Source: Anaerolineae bacterium (GTDB lineage: Bacteria > Chloroflexota > Anaerolineae > B4-G1 > DUEL01). From it: a stretch of DNA of 64,000 bases. The position numbers and the translations under genes were made by a program. The DNA lies in the NCBI GenBank assembly GCA_025060135.1, contig JANXCY010000006.1, positions 32,607 to 96,606 on the forward strand. Direction: 5' to 3'. The notes below the pieces were generated by a model, which ran no database searches, had not been told where the DNA came from, and saw only the letters and a list, made by a program, of their open reading frames with translations. This document shows positions 1 through 9,304 of the stretch, one piece after another (the first letter of the stretch is position 1; each line of letters starts with the position of its first letter).

Positions 1-4
1 ACAT

Positions 5-652
5 CTATGATCTCCGAAGAAGCCGGTGCACCAGTGGGCCCACATCCAGCACGCTGGCCACCGTGAAGTCCACACCGTCCTGGAGAGGGCCGTTGATCAG
101 AACGGTTGTCATCCCCCACCGCTTAGCGGGCTGCAGGTTGACGGCTCGGTCATCCACCAGGATGCAGGCCCGGCCCGGGGTGTTCAGGAGAGCCAGCAGC
201 CGCTCGTAGGCCTCTGGGCGCGGTTTATGTACAAAGTTCAGGGCCCGGATGTCTACGATACGCTCAAAGAGGTCATCCACGCCCAGCGCGCGCAGCACCC
301 GAACGGCATGTTCAGTGGTGGCATTAGTGAAGATCACCCGGCCCAGCGGAATCCCCGCCAGCATAGTCCGAAGAGCCGGGTCGGGCTGGAGATAAGTCTC
401 CACCGGGACATCGTGGACATACGCCAGGTAGTCTTCCACATCTACCCGACCCGGATGTTCAGCCAGCAGGCCCGCCAGGGTGGTGCCGTAGCGTTGAATG
501 TAGGTTCTCCGCAGATAAGAGGCCTCTTCGGGGTCCAGACCCAGCCGGCGCTGCAGCCAGTCAGTAATCCGACGGGCTACCCTCTGCATGAGCCCGGTGC
601 TGGTTGGGTACAGGGTCTCATCCAGGTCAAAGACAGCATGGGTAAAGGGCAC
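5..652 (-). CDS. HAD-superfamily hydrolase, pyrimidine 5'-nucleotidase-like
   Basis: Predicted 215-aa cytosolic HAD phosphatase. Motif I is DLDETLYP close to the N-terminus, motif II is IFTNAT, motif III is the Lys of KPRPEAYERLL, and motif IV is the Asp pair in ILVDDR. The DxDETLYP form and the helical cap match the pyrimidine 5'-nucleotidase/SDT1-like branch, which dephosphorylates UMP/CMP-like nucleotides; the substrate here is inferred. The frame is open to 802, but a GTG at 652 has GGAGG about ten bases upstream and lies just after a good -35/-10 pair, so I prefer it. The gene diverges from the PP2C-like gene at 780. Confidence 0.85.
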   Translation of the reverse strand: MPFTHAVFDLDETLYPTSTGLMQRVARRITDWLQRRLGLDPEEASYLRRTYIQRYGTTLAGLLAEHPGRVDVEDYLAYVHDVPVETYLQPDPALRTMLAGIPLGRVIFTNATTEHAVRVLRALGVDDLFERIVDIRALNFVHKPRPEAYERLLALLNTPGRACILVDDRAVNLQPAKRWGMTTVLINGPLQDGVDFTVASVLDVGPLVHRLLRRS

Positions 653-683
653 GGAACTGTTGCCTCCAGGAAATGGCAGAAGA

Positions 684-711
684 AGTATACCCGATTTCGG
701 AGCGGGTGCAA
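684..711 (-). promoter_or_regulatory. Predicted sigma-70 promoter of the HAD gene
   Basis: Reading leftward, TTGCAC (711-706) and TATACT (689-684) are separated by 16 bases. The predicted transcript start lies about 25 bases before the GTG start at 652. This supports the shorter start of the HAD gene. Confidence 0.55.
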
Positions 712-719
712 AGTGGCGC

Positions 720-747
720 TTGACATCCCGTGATTCTGGGATATGCT
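720..747 (+). promoter_or_regulatory. Predicted sigma-70 promoter of the PP2C-like gene
   Basis: TTGACA (720-725) and TATGCT (742-747) have a 16-base spacer. A GAGGT ribosome binding site (769-773) and the ATG at 780 follow. It lies back to back with the leftward HAD promoter. Confidence 0.5.
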
Positions 748-779
748 TAATATGCAGGGTTGGATAACGAGGTAAGGAT

Positions 780-3008
780 ATGGAGCCCTGGGTCGGAATC
801 ATCCGGCTGGTAGGAGGGCGACGGCAGGAAGGAGGACATCCGGGCTGCGCGTGGTTCCTTCCTCCGCTCCAACCGGCCCCGGGACGGGAAAGGGAACGGT
901 TCGCTATGGTGTTGAGCCTGAACGGACCAGCCCCTTCCCGCCTCTACCGGGAAATCCGTGAGGCGACGGCCCAGGCCTTCTGGTCCACGCCGGGGAGCCC
1001 GGTGGCCGCGCTGCGCCGGGCCGCCATCGCCGCCAATCGGACGCTGGTCCGCTTCAACCGTCAGGTCCCTGGCGAGAGTCGCTATCTGGGAAGCCTGGCC
1101 TGCGCTGCCCTGCGGGCCCACGAGGGCTTCCTGGCCCATGTGGGCCCGGCCTGGTCCCGGGCCATCGGCGCAGGTGGGGAGGAGCAGTTCCCAGAGCAAA
1201 CCCTTCCCTCACTGGGCACACGGCCATATGTGGAAACGGCTATCTCTTATATCCCCATCCAGCCGGGCACCACGCTTTTGCTGAGCGCCCCTAATCCCCT
1301 CCAGTTTGCCACCCTGGACGCGCTGGACCACGTCCTGCAACGGGAAGAAGCAGCCATCCTGGACGGACTGGAGCAACTGGCCAGCGATGAGGACTGGGCC
1401 GCGCTGGTCGTACGGTGGGTAGAGGAAGCCCTCCGTCCTGTGTCAGTGCCTGCCCCACGCCGCCCGAAGCCACGCCGTCTGGCCGAACCCTCCGCTGTGC
1501 CTCCTCCCAGGCCGGAGCCACCCAGAAGGCCCGAATCCGCTCCCCCGGTCGGAGAACGGGCTCTGGCTCCAGAACCCGGACCCCGAACGGCACCGGCGCA
1601 AGAAGCCGAGGAAGAAACGGAGTCAGAGGCCGGCTTCTGGGAGCCGGAACCGGTCTATCGGCCAGAAGAGATGCCGGTTCGGGAAACGTCCAGCGTTCGG
1701 GCCGAGGGGCCAGGGGCCTGGGCCCGGCTTGGGGAAGCGCTGGCGACCCGTGCGTCGGCCATCGGGAAGAGAATCCAGGCAGGATTTTCCGGCCTGCGTC
1801 GCGGAGGACGCACCCTGCTCCGGCGCGCCCTCCCTGGAGTGGATCGCCGCCGGATTACCTCGGCGCGGATGGTCCGGGTGCCTCCGCAGGAAAATCCGCG
1901 CCAGATGGCGGCTCTGGCCATCATTATTCTGATGCTGGTTATCCTGCTTACGCTGATTGCCTGGCTCCGATATGGGCGAGACCTGCGATTGAGTCAGGCG
2001 CTTTCCCTGGCCCAGGCCCATGTCCGGGCCGCTCAGCAGGCTACCCGTCCAGAGGAAGCCCGTCTCCACTGGGAAGCCGTCCTGAATGCTCTCAACGGAT
2101 ACGAGAACCCGGAGGCTGTGGCGCTTCACACTGCCGCCCAGGAGGCCCTGGATCGGATGGACGGCGTTCTTCGGGTCCAACCCACTCTGGTCGCCGATGT
2201 GGGAATGCCGGATGCCCGTTACCGTCTGGCGGCCTGGGATCACAGCGTAGCGGTTCTGCAAGACGGCAGACGTATCCTGACCTTTGCTCCCGGCAGCCAG
2301 GGCAAGACCATCCCGCTACCAGAATCTATCATGCTGTTAGACATTGCTCCCACCGGAGCTCTCCATCCTCAGGCCGATGCCGGACAATGGCCGCCGGGGT
2401 TGCTGATTTTGGGAACGGGAGGTCATCTGTGGGTGTATGACTGGCAATGGCCGGAACCCCGTCCTGTACCGTTCCCGGCCCCTCCAGGTGGGCACGATCC
2501 GGCCGCCATAGCCACCTACGAAGGGCGGTTATATCTGCTGGACCCGGTCGCCGGACAGATATGGCGGTACGTCCCGCAAGGTGGAGGGGGATTCCGGCAG
2601 GAGGCCGAGCCGTATTTCCCCCCGGACGCGCCCCCCCTGGCCGGTGCCCGGGATATGACCATTGACGGGAATATCTACATCCTTTTTGAAAATGGTCAGG
2701 TGGCCCGTTACCTGAAAGGACAGGCAATGCCATTTACCGTGGCCAGGGTACCCGAGCCTACACCGCATTTTGTCGCATTCACGGTAGACCCAGCGCTGAC
2801 CGATGGGCCGATTTATCTGGCCGACAGGGCCGCAGAGCGCATTGTCGTCCTGAGGGCCAACGGAGAGTTCTGCGCCCAATTGCGGCCCCCCGGAACGGAA
2901 TTCCGCCACCTAAAAGCCATAGCCATCAGCCAAACCGGAGACACGCTCTTCGTACTGGCCGGGGGACGGGTGTATCGGCTTCCCCTTCCTCCATTGCCAT
3001 GCCGATAA
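780..3008 (+). CDS. Membrane protein: degenerate PP2C-like domain, TM helix, beta-propeller-like exterior
   Basis: 742 aa. Residues about 10-215 can be laid along a PP2C phosphatase: the AHVG segment (where active enzymes read AHVGDSR) here continues PAWSR, and the block that is normally CSDGL reads LSAPNPL, preceded by IQPGTTLL. The N-terminal ADGMGGH block is MVLSLNGPAPSR. All metal-binding aspartates are therefore missing, and I infer a pseudophosphatase. A Pro/Glu-rich linker (about 220-315) and a basic stretch follow. One strong TM helix (MAALAIIILMLVILLTLIAW, about 377-396) leads to a C-terminal half with repeated strand-rich segments suggestive of a propeller. The ATG at 780 has GAGGT six bases upstream; a later ATG at 906 lacks a good site. 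The function is unknown; a signalling or scaffold role is inference. Confidence 0.7.
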   Translation: MEPWVGIIRLVGGRRQEGGHPGCAWFLPPLQPAPGRERERFAMVLSLNGPAPSRLYREIREATAQAFWSTPGSPVAALRRAAIAANRTLVRFNRQVPGESRYLGSLACAALRAHEGFLAHVGPAWSRAIGAGGEEQFPEQTLPSLGTRPYVETAISYIPIQPGTTLLLSAPNPLQFATLDALDHVLQREEAAILDGLEQLASDEDWAALVVRWVEEALRPVSVPAPRRPKPRRLAEPSAVPPPRPEPPRRPESAPPVGERALAPEPGPRTAPAQEAEEETESEAGFWEPEPVYRPEEMPVRETSSVRAEGPGAWARLGEALATRASAIGKRIQAGFSGLRRGGRTLLRRALPGVDRRRITSARMVRVPPQENPRQMAALAIIILMLVILLTLIAWLRYGRDLRLSQALSLAQAHVRAAQQATRPEEARLHWEAVLNALNGYENPEAVALHTAAQEALDRMDGVLRVQPTLVADVGMPDARYRLAAWDHSVAVLQDGRRILTFAPGSQGKTIPLPESIMLLDIAPTGALHPQADAGQWPPGLLILGTGGHLWVYDWQWPEPRPVPFPAPPGGHDPAAIATYEGRLYLLDPVAGQIWRYVPQGGGGFRQEAEPYFPPDAPPLAGARDMTIDGNIYILFENGQVARYLKGQAMPFTVARVPEPTPHFVAFTVDPALTDGPIYLADRAAERIVVLRANGEFCAQLRPPGTEFRHLKAIAISQTGDTLFVLAGGRVYRLPLPPLPCR

Positions 3009-3222
3009 GGTCAGCGGCTGCAGCCGGATGGGGTTTCGGGTCTTATAGAGAACCATCCTCTAGCCCCCCGATACCGACACGCCTTCAGACCCCTGGATCG
3101 CCCGATATACCGAAACTGCGTCTTGGTCAACCGGCGTGGCTGCCCGTATCGCCCACAGATACCCTCTGCTCCCCCTCATCGCGATTTCCGACTGATGTCC
3201 GAACCTCGGTATGGCGCGAGAC

Positions 3223-3262
3223 TTGCACCTTTTGACGTCCTAAATATAATGACCGGTGGTCA
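3223..3262 (+). promoter_or_regulatory. Promoter with overlapping palindromic operator before the acyl-CoA dehydrogenase block
   Basis: TTGCAC (3223-3228), a 16-base spacer and a perfect TATAAT (3245-3250) form the promoter. The last T of the -10 begins a palindrome, TGACC-GGT-GGTCA (3250-3262), that covers the predicted transcript start near 3257. An inverted repeat in this position usually binds a TetR- or GntR-type repressor; the identity of the regulator is not visible here. Confidence 0.6.
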
Positions 3263-3285
3263 GTTATCCCGCGCGGGAGAGTGAT

Positions 3286-4497
3286 ATGGATTTTTCCCTG
3301 ACCCCCGAACACGAGATGGTCGTCCGCATGGTGCGGGATTTTGCGGAAAAGGAAGTGGCCCCCTGGGTGAAAGAGTACGATCGCGCCCACCGGCCCTTCG
3401 TCCGAGCCATTGAACGGATGGCCGAACTGGGCATCCTGGGGATCTGCATCCCCGTCCGCTATGGCGGGCAGGGGATGGACTATATCAGCCTGGGGCTGGC
3501 CTGCGAGGAACTGGAGCGAGTGGACACGTTCCTGCGGGTGGTGATGAGCGTCCATGTAGGCCTGAACAGCCTGGGCATTTTCCAGTGGGGGACGGAGGAA
3601 CAGAAGCACCGGTTCCTGGTGCCCCAGGCCCGGGGAGAACGCTGGGCCGCCTTCGGCCTGACGGAACCCGGGGCCGGCTCCGATGTGGCCGCCATCACCG
3701 CGACGGCCCGTCGGGAGGGGGACGTCTACATCCTCAATGGTGAGAAGATGTGGATCAGTATGGCCTCCCTGGCCCACCATTTTCTGGTCTTTGCCCGGAC
3801 CGATCCCAAGGCTCCACCGCACCAGGGGATCACCGCCTTCATCGTGGAGCGAGAGATGAAGGGGATCACCACCGGCGATCTTCATGGCAAACTGGGCATC
3901 CGCGCCGGCTCCACCGGTTGGATCGCGATGAACAATGTGGAGGTCCCAGAGGGAAACCGGCTGGGCGAGGAGGGCGAGGGCTTTAAAATCGCCATGTCCT
4001 GCCTGGATAATGGCCGTTATACCATTGGCGCCGGGGCTACTGGCCTCATCCGGGCCTGTCTGGAGGCATCGGTCCGGTACGCGCTGGAGCGCCGCACCTT
4101 TGGCCGCCCCATTGCAGAGCACCAGTTGGTCCAGCAAATGATTGCCCGGATGCGGCGGGACTACGAAATCGGGCGGTTGCTCTATCTGCGGGCTGGCTGG
4201 CTGAAGAACCAGGGAGTCCGCAACACCTGGCAGACCAGTATGGCCAAGTGGTTTGCCACGGAGGCCAGTTTTGCCGCCGCTTCGGACGCGGTCCAGATTC
4301 ACGGTGCCTATGGCTACTCCGACGAGTACGACGTGGAGCGGTTCCTGCGCAACGCTAAAGGGGCCTGTATCTACGAAGGCACCACCCAGATTCACGAACT
4401 TATCCAGGCTCAGTACGTTCTAGGATACCGGCAGGACAAGCCCCTGCGCTGCGAATTGCCCCCTTACGATCCGGAAGAGTGGCAACGGGAGGCGTAA
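3286..4497 (+). CDS. Acyl-CoA dehydrogenase
   Basis: 403 aa, full length for the family. It is a FAD enzyme that introduces the alpha-beta double bond in acyl-CoA and hands electrons to ETF. The N-terminal helical domain (from [11 protein letters not shown]) is followed by the FAD/acyl-CoA beta-domain, with [11 protein letters not shown] and EKMWIS blocks near residues 120-155. The C-terminal domain has the [19 protein letters not shown] block and IYEGTTQIH, whose Glu is the usual catalytic base. The ATG at 3286 is preceded by GGGAG at six bases. EtfB and EtfA follow directly, as expected for its redox partner. The chain length of the substrate cannot be told from the sequence. Confidence 0.93.
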   Translation: MDFSLTPEHEMVVRMVRDFAEKEVAPWVKEYDRAHRPFVRAIERMAELGILGICIPVRYGGQGMDYISLGLACEELERVDTFLRVVMSVHVGLNSLGIFQWGTEEQKHRFLVPQARGERWAAFGLTEPGAGSDVAAITATARREGDVYILNGEKMWISMASLAHHFLVFARTDPKAPPHQGITAFIVEREMKGITTGDLHGKLGIRAGSTGWIAMNNVEVPEGNRLGEEGEGFKIAMSCLDNGRYTIGAGATGLIRACLEASVRYALERRTFGRPIAEHQLVQQMIARMRRDYEIGRLLYLRAGWLKNQGVRNTWQTSMAKWFATEASFAAASDAVQIHGAYGYSDEYDVERFLRNAKGACIYEGTTQIHELIQAQYVLGYRQDKPLRCELPPYDPEEWQREA

Positions 4498-4551
4498 CCT
4501 CACCCCACCCCGGCCCTTCGGGCCACGGGAGGGGATAGGGGGGAGGTGAGG
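4498..4551. repeat. GC-rich inverted repeat between acyl-CoA dehydrogenase and etfB
   Basis: CCTCACCCC at one end pairs with GGGAGGTGAGG at the other, with an inner GGCCCTTCGGGCC hairpin. It resembles the CCTCACCCC/GGGGAGGTG type of dispersed intergenic repeat, and a relative is inserted inside the amidase gene near 49890. It may also attenuate transcription into etfB. Confidence 0.55.
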
Positions 4552-4585
4552 TCCATTTCCCCATCCCACAACCGGAGGTGAAGCC

Positions 4586-5389
4586 ATGCATATTGTCGTC
4601 TGTACCAAACAGACACCCGACTCGGCGGCCAAATTGACGGTGGACGCTGCAGGCCACGTCTCGTGGGGGGATTCTCCTATTGTCATCAACCCATGGGATG
4701 AGTACGCGGTGGAGGAAGCGTTGCTCATCAAGGAACGGCTGGGAGGCAACGCGACCGTTACCGTCATCTCCATGGGGCCCGAGGCCGCGCTGGAGGCGCT
4801 CAAACACGCCATCGCGATGGGGGCCGACGAGGGCATCCGCATCTGGGACCCCGCTTTTGAGGGCTCAGACACGCTGGCGACCTCCTATGTCCTGGCGAAG
4901 GCCATAGAGAAAATAGGAGACGTGGACCTGGTCCTTTTCGGCAAGTCCGCCATTGACAGCCAGACGGGACAGACACCGGTGGAAGTGGCCCGGCGGCTGG
5001 GCTTTTCCCCTCTCACGTACGTCATCAGGATTGCCGAACTGGACCCCGTGGGGAAGTCCATCACCGTAGAGCGACTCCTGGAGCAGGGTCGCCAGGTGGT
5101 GAAGGCTCCCCTGCCCGCCGTCATCGGCACCATTAAGGGGATCAACGAACCCCGCTACCCCTCGTTTATGGGCATCCGCAAGGCCACCCGCGCCCAGTAC
5201 CCGGTCTGGAGCGCGGCCGACATCGGCGCGGACCTGGCCAAGGTCGGCGCGGTCGGCTCCGGCGTCCGCTGGACCCGGATTTTCCCGCCCCCGGCCCGGG
5301 AGGGGAGAGCCGAAATCATCCAGGCCGAGACAGTGGAGGAGACTGTCCGCATCCTGGTAGATAAACTGATGGCGGAGAAGGTGATTTAA
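4586..5389 (+). CDS. etfB: Electron transfer flavoprotein subunit beta
   Basis: 267 aa. Opens with the typical HIVVCTKQTPD block and contains the TVISMGPEAALEALKHAIAMGADEG segment of the ETF beta nucleotide-binding fold. With EtfA it forms the FAD heterodimer that accepts electrons from acyl-CoA dehydrogenases. GGAGGTG lies eight bases before the ATG. It sits between the dehydrogenase and etfA, 14 bases before the latter, so co-transcription is likely. Confidence 0.93.
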   Translation: MHIVVCTKQTPDSAAKLTVDAAGHVSWGDSPIVINPWDEYAVEEALLIKERLGGNATVTVISMGPEAALEALKHAIAMGADEGIRIWDPAFEGSDTLATSYVLAKAIEKIGDVDLVLFGKSAIDSQTGQTPVEVARRLGFSPLTYVIRIAELDPVGKSITVERLLEQGRQVVKAPLPAVIGTIKGINEPRYPSFMGIRKATRAQYPVWSAADIGADLAKVGAVGSGVRWTRIFPPPAREGRAEIIQAETVEETVRILVDKLMAEKVI

Positions 5390-5402
5390 ACCGGAGGAAA
5401 CA

Positions 5403-6389
5403 ATGAGCAACGACATTTTCGTCTGGATGGAGCAATTCAACGGACAGGTGGCAACCCCGTCGTGGGAGGCCATCGGCGCCGCCCGGGCCCTGAGCGAGAC
5501 CCTGGGCGGACAGGTCTGCGCCTGCCTCTTCGGGCACGGTGTGGAGGCGCTGGCGAAAGAGGCTATCGCCTACGGCGCCGACCGGGTCTTCCTGGCCGAC
5601 GACCCCACCCTGGCCGATTTTCGTCTGGAGCCGTACACGGCCCTGATGGCCGAACTGGCCCGCCAGTATCAGCCCGCGCTCATCCTGATGGGCGCCACCG
5701 CCCGGGGCCGCGACCTGGGCCCAGCCGTGGCGGTGGACCTGGACACCGGATGTGTGGCAGACTGCACCGCGCTGGAATTCCAGGATGGACAACTGGTGGC
5801 TACCCGGCCCATCTACGCCGGGAAACTCCTCTGCACCTGCACGGTCCCGGAACGACGGCCCGCCATCTTCACCCTGCGGGCCCGCGCCTTCCCGAAGCCC
5901 GAACCCGACCCCTCCCGTACCGGCGAGGTTGTCCGGCTGGCCCCCGTTCTTAAAGAAGAGGACATCCCCTCCAAAGTCGTTGGCTTCCAGGAGACGGTGG
6001 GGGGAGTCAGCCTGACCGATGCCGCCATCATCGTCTCCGGCGGTCGGGGGGTGGGCGGGCCAGAGGGATTTGAGCCCATCCGCGAACTGGCACGGGTGCT
6101 GAAGGCCGCCGTCGGCGCTTCCCGCGCCGCCGTGGACGCCGGGTGGATTCCCTATGAGCACCAGGTCGGGCAGACCGGCAAGACCGTCAGCCCGGACCTC
6201 TACATCGCCTGCGGCATCTCCGGCGCCATCCAGCACCAGGCCGGAATGCGCACCAGTAAGGTCATCGTCGCCATCAACAAGGACCCGGAAGCACCCATCT
6301 TTCAACTGGCCCGCTACGGGATCGTCGGCGACCTCTTCCAGTACGTCCCCGCTCTCACTGCCGAATTGAAGAAGCGACTGGGAACGTAG
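5403..6389 (+). CDS. etfA: Electron transfer flavoprotein subunit alpha
   Basis: 328 aa. The C-terminal FAD domain is clear: [12 protein letters not shown] near residue 215, then [28 protein letters not shown] near 260-287, the conserved FAD-binding block. The N-terminal half is the variable domain that packs on EtfB. The ATG has GGAGG six bases upstream. It partners EtfB and the acyl-CoA dehydrogenase encoded just upstream. No electron-bifurcating FixC/FixX partners lie nearby, so the downstream acceptor (usually an ETF:quinone oxidoreductase) is encoded elsewhere. Confidence 0.94.
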   Translation: MSNDIFVWMEQFNGQVATPSWEAIGAARALSETLGGQVCACLFGHGVEALAKEAIAYGADRVFLADDPTLADFRLEPYTALMAELARQYQPALILMGATARGRDLGPAVAVDLDTGCVADCTALEFQDGQLVATRPIYAGKLLCTCTVPERRPAIFTLRARAFPKPEPDPSRTGEVVRLAPVLKEEDIPSKVVGFQETVGGVSLTDAAIIVSGGRGVGGPEGFEPIRELARVLKAAVGASRAAVDAGWIPYEHQVGQTGKTVSPDLYIACGISGAIQHQAGMRTSKVIVAINKDPEAPIFQLARYGIVGDLFQYVPALTAELKKRLGT

Positions 6390-6466
6390 GATGAACAGCC
6401 TCCTACAGGCCGCCGGTGAAAATTTTCACCGCACCGCAGAGAACGCAGAATAGTACCAGAAGGATT

Positions 6467-7381
6467 ATGGAAAGAGCAGAGATAGAGACCGAAATCCATG
6501 CGGAAGAGCCGGTCCGGGAAGAACACCCGCCCCATCTGGAGCCGGCGGAACAGCCCATCGTGGGCGTCCGTTTCCAGGAAGGGGGGAAGATTTACTCCTT
6601 CCTGCCCGGCTCCTGCAGCGATCTGATTCCGGGCGACTTCGTCGTGGTGGATACCGCCTGGGGGCGACAGATCGGGCGGGTCGTCTTCATCCAGTATCTG
6701 CCTCCAGAGCAGCGCCGGGACGATTTGAAGACCATCCTCCGGCGAGCCACCGGCGCCGACCTGGCCCTGCGGCAACAGTGGGAAGAAAAGGCCAGAGAAG
6801 TCCTCCAGCAATTGCGGGAGCGGGCCTTCCGACAGTCCATGCCGGTGAAATTTGCCACCGCCGAATACACCCTGGACGGCAAACGGCTTACCATCCTCTA
6901 TGAGACGGAGGGAAAAGTAGACCTGGAGGAACTCCGTCAGGAACTGGCGGCAAACCTCCAGACCCAGGTGGAGATGCGGCAAATCGGACCCCGGGACCGA
7001 GCGAAACTGCTGGGTGGGTACGGGGCCTGCGGCGAACTCCGCTGCTGCTCCCGCTTCCTGGCAGAGTTCAACCCCGTCTCCATCCGGATGGGAAAGGCCC
7101 AGGGTATCTCCCTGACCCCCTCCGACATTACCGGGATGTGCGGACGGCTGCGCTGCTGCCTGGCCTACGAGTACGAGACCTACCAGGAGGCCCTTCAGAG
7201 ACTGCCCAAACTCAAGAGCATCGTTCGCACGCCCAGGGGAGTTGGCAAGGTGGTGGACCTGGCCCCACTGAAAGGAACAGTCATCGTCCAGATAGAAGAC
7301 CAGCGGGTGGAAGTCCCCGCCGGTGAGATAGAAGTGCTCCCGAAAGACTCCCTCCAATCCGTCCCGAAGGAGGAAGCATGA
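6467..7381 (+). CDS. PSP1 domain protein, RicT/YaaT-like
   Basis: 304 aa. The PSP1 core runs from VGVRFQEGGKIYSF to a cysteine-rich region with GACGELRCCSRFL and GMCGRLRCCLAYEYE. In RicT of Bacillus these cysteines take part in Fe-S binding by a complex that controls RNA processing and development. The role here is inferred from the family. I chose ATG 6467 (AAGGA upstream); an in-frame start at 6416 lies in a degenerate repeat-like stretch (accgcagagaacgcagaa). The stop overlaps the next ATG by four bases, so translation of the PIG-L gene is probably coupled. Confidence 0.85.
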   Translation: MERAEIETEIHAEEPVREEHPPHLEPAEQPIVGVRFQEGGKIYSFLPGSCSDLIPGDFVVVDTAWGRQIGRVVFIQYLPPEQRRDDLKTILRRATGADLALRQQWEEKAREVLQQLRERAFRQSMPVKFATAEYTLDGKRLTILYETEGKVDLEELRQELAANLQTQVEMRQIGPRDRAKLLGGYGACGELRCCSRFLAEFNPVSIRMGKAQGISLTPSDITGMCGRLRCCLAYEYETYQEALQRLPKLKSIVRTPRGVGKVVDLAPLKGTVIVQIEDQRVEVPAGEIEVLPKDSLQSVPKEEA

Positions 7382-8076
7382 ACACACCCGAGCGGGTTAT
7401 GGTCATCCTGGCCCATCCGGATGACCCGGAGTTTTTCTGCGGAGGAACGATCGGGCGGTGGGTTCGGGAGGGCCGGGAGGTAGTCTACGTCCTGGCGACC
7501 CATGGGGAGCGGGGCTCCGATGACCCGACCCTCTCCCCGGAGCAACTGGCCCGCATCCGGGAAGAGGAACAGCGGGCCGCTGCGCGCGTCCTGGGCGTAC
7601 GGGAGGTCATCTTTCTGGACTACCCCGACGGGTCCCTGACCCCCAGCCTGGAACTGCGCCGGGACCTGGCCCGTCAGATTCGCCGCTGGAAGCCCGACAT
7701 CGTCATCACCTGCGACCCTACCGTCCGTTACCGCTCCGGATACCTGAACCACCCTGACCACCGGGCGATCGGCGATGCTGCGCTGGACGCCGTCTACCCC
7801 GATGCCCGTAATCCGATGCAGTTTCCTGAACTGCGGGCCGAAGGGCTGGAGCCCCATCGGGTGCGGGAAGTCTATATCGCTGGCGCCGCCGAACCGGATA
7901 CCGAAGTGGACATCACCGACACCCTGGCCCTGAAACTGGAAGCCCTCCGCCAGCACCGCTCCCAGATTGCCGACCCGGACGGCCTGGAAGCCCGGTTGAG
8001 GGAGTGGTACCGCAAAGAGGGGCCCGACGGAACGGTCCGGTACATAGAACGGTTCCGGCGGGTCATGCTGAGGTGA
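7378..8076 (+). CDS. PIG-L family N-acetyl-sugar deacetylase
   Basis: 232 aa. Zn-dependent LmbE/PIG-L fold: ILAHPDDPEFFCGGT near the N-terminus gives the AHPDD metal and catalytic residues, and GYLNHPDHRAIGDA carries the later His ligands. Family members deacetylate N-acetylglucosaminyl compounds (GlcNAc-PI, mycothiol or bacillithiol precursors, or small oligosaccharides). No thiol-synthesis partner is visible next to it, so the substrate is open. Its ATG overlaps the stop of the PSP1 gene (ATGA). Confidence 0.88.
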   Translation: MNTPERVMVILAHPDDPEFFCGGTIGRWVREGREVVYVLATHGERGSDDPTLSPEQLARIREEEQRAAARVLGVREVIFLDYPDGSLTPSLELRRDLARQIRRWKPDIVITCDPTVRYRSGYLNHPDHRAIGDAALDAVYPDARNPMQFPELRAEGLEPHRVREVYIAGAAEPDTEVDITDTLALKLEALRQHRSQIADPDGLEARLREWYRKEGPDGTVRYIERFRRVMLR

Positions 8077-8080
8077 ATCC

Positions 8081-9253
8081 ATGATCCCGTGGCTCACGGC
8101 AGCGCAGAGCAAGCGGGAACAACTGATCGCCTGGCGGCGGGATTTCCACCGCCACCCCGAACTGGCCTACGCCGAAGAACGGACAGCCAGCATCGTTGCG
8201 GCCCACCTGGAGCGGCTGGGCTATCGGGTACGGACCGGCGTTGGGAGGACTGGCGTTGTCGGTGTCCTGGAGGGCGCCCGGCCCGGCCCCGTGGTGATGG
8301 TCCGCTTTGATATGGACGCTCTCCCCATCACCGAGGAGACCGGTGCGGAGTACGCCTCCACCATCCCTGGCCGGATGCATGCCTGTGGCCACGATGGCCA
8401 CGTCGCGATGGGGATGGGACTGGCAGAACTGCTGACCGAAATCCGAGACCGGATGGCCGGCGCGGTCAAACTGGTCTTCCAGCCCGCTGAGGAGGGCGGG
8501 AACGGAGCCGAGGCGATGATTCGGGACGGCGTGCTGGAGGATCCCCGCCCGGACGTCTTCCTGGCCGCGCACCTCTGGGCAGACCGACCGGTGGGGTCGG
8601 TGGACGTAACCCCAGGCCCGGTGATGGCAGCAGCGGAGCGGTGGGTCTGCACAGTGCATGGGCAGGGCGGCCACGGGGCCCTCCCCCACCAGACGGTAGA
8701 CCCCATTGTGGCGGCGGCCCATATGGTCTGTGCCCTGCAAACGGTGGTCAGCCGCAACGTGAGCCCGCTGGAGACCGCGGTGGTAACCGTGGGAGCGATC
8801 CACGGCGGCGACGCCTTCAACGTCATTCCGGCCCAGGTGGAAATGAGCGGGACCATCCGCACCTACGAGCCATCGGCACGGGAAGTGGCCATCCGGCGGG
8901 TACGGGAGGTGCTGGAGGGCGTAGCGGGGGCCTTCGGCGCCCGGGCCGAAGTAACCATCGTCTCCCTGACCCCCGCCGTCATCAACGACCCCAAGGTAAC
9001 TTCGGTAGTGCGACAGGCAGCGGAGGCCATCCTGGGCCCGGAACGGGTTACTTCCGGAGAGCGGACGATGGGGAGCGAAGACGCTGCCTTCTTCCTGCGC
9101 CAGGTACCCGGGTGCTACTTCTTCGTTGGTGCGGCCAACCCGGCCCGGGGCCTGGGCGCGCCCCACCACAATCCCCGCTTTGACTTTGACGAGGAGGCAA
9201 TGGAGATCGGCCTGGCCGTCCTGGCCCAGGCCATCGGCCTCTATCTGCTGTAA
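8081..9253 (+). CDS. M20 family metallo-amidohydrolase
   Basis: 390 aa. Di-metal aminoacylase/carboxypeptidase of the M20D (IAA-amino acid hydrolase, hippurate hydrolase) type. Residues visible are RFDMDALPI, HACGHDGHVAMGMG near residue 100 with the Cys and His ligands, QPAEEGGNGA with the catalytic Glu pair, and a later HNPRFDFDE block. The dimerisation domain sits between. It begins only four bases after the PIG-L stop, so the two hydrolases form one operon; together they could strip acyl groups from N-acyl amino or sugar compounds, which is inference. Confidence 0.9.
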   Translation: MIPWLTAAQSKREQLIAWRRDFHRHPELAYAEERTASIVAAHLERLGYRVRTGVGRTGVVGVLEGARPGPVVMVRFDMDALPITEETGAEYASTIPGRMHACGHDGHVAMGMGLAELLTEIRDRMAGAVKLVFQPAEEGGNGAEAMIRDGVLEDPRPDVFLAAHLWADRPVGSVDVTPGPVMAAAERWVCTVHGQGGHGALPHQTVDPIVAAAHMVCALQTVVSRNVSPLETAVVTVGAIHGGDAFNVIPAQVEMSGTIRTYEPSAREVAIRRVREVLEGVAGAFGARAEVTIVSLTPAVINDPKVTSVVRQAAEAILGPERVTSGERTMGSEDAAFFLRQVPGCYFFVGAANPARGLGAPHHNPRFDFDEEAMEIGLAVLAQAIGLYLL

Positions 9254-9304
9254 TTATCCGTATCCGGGCTGTTGGAGCCTCCGGTCGGGAAAGAGAGGAA
9301 CTCC

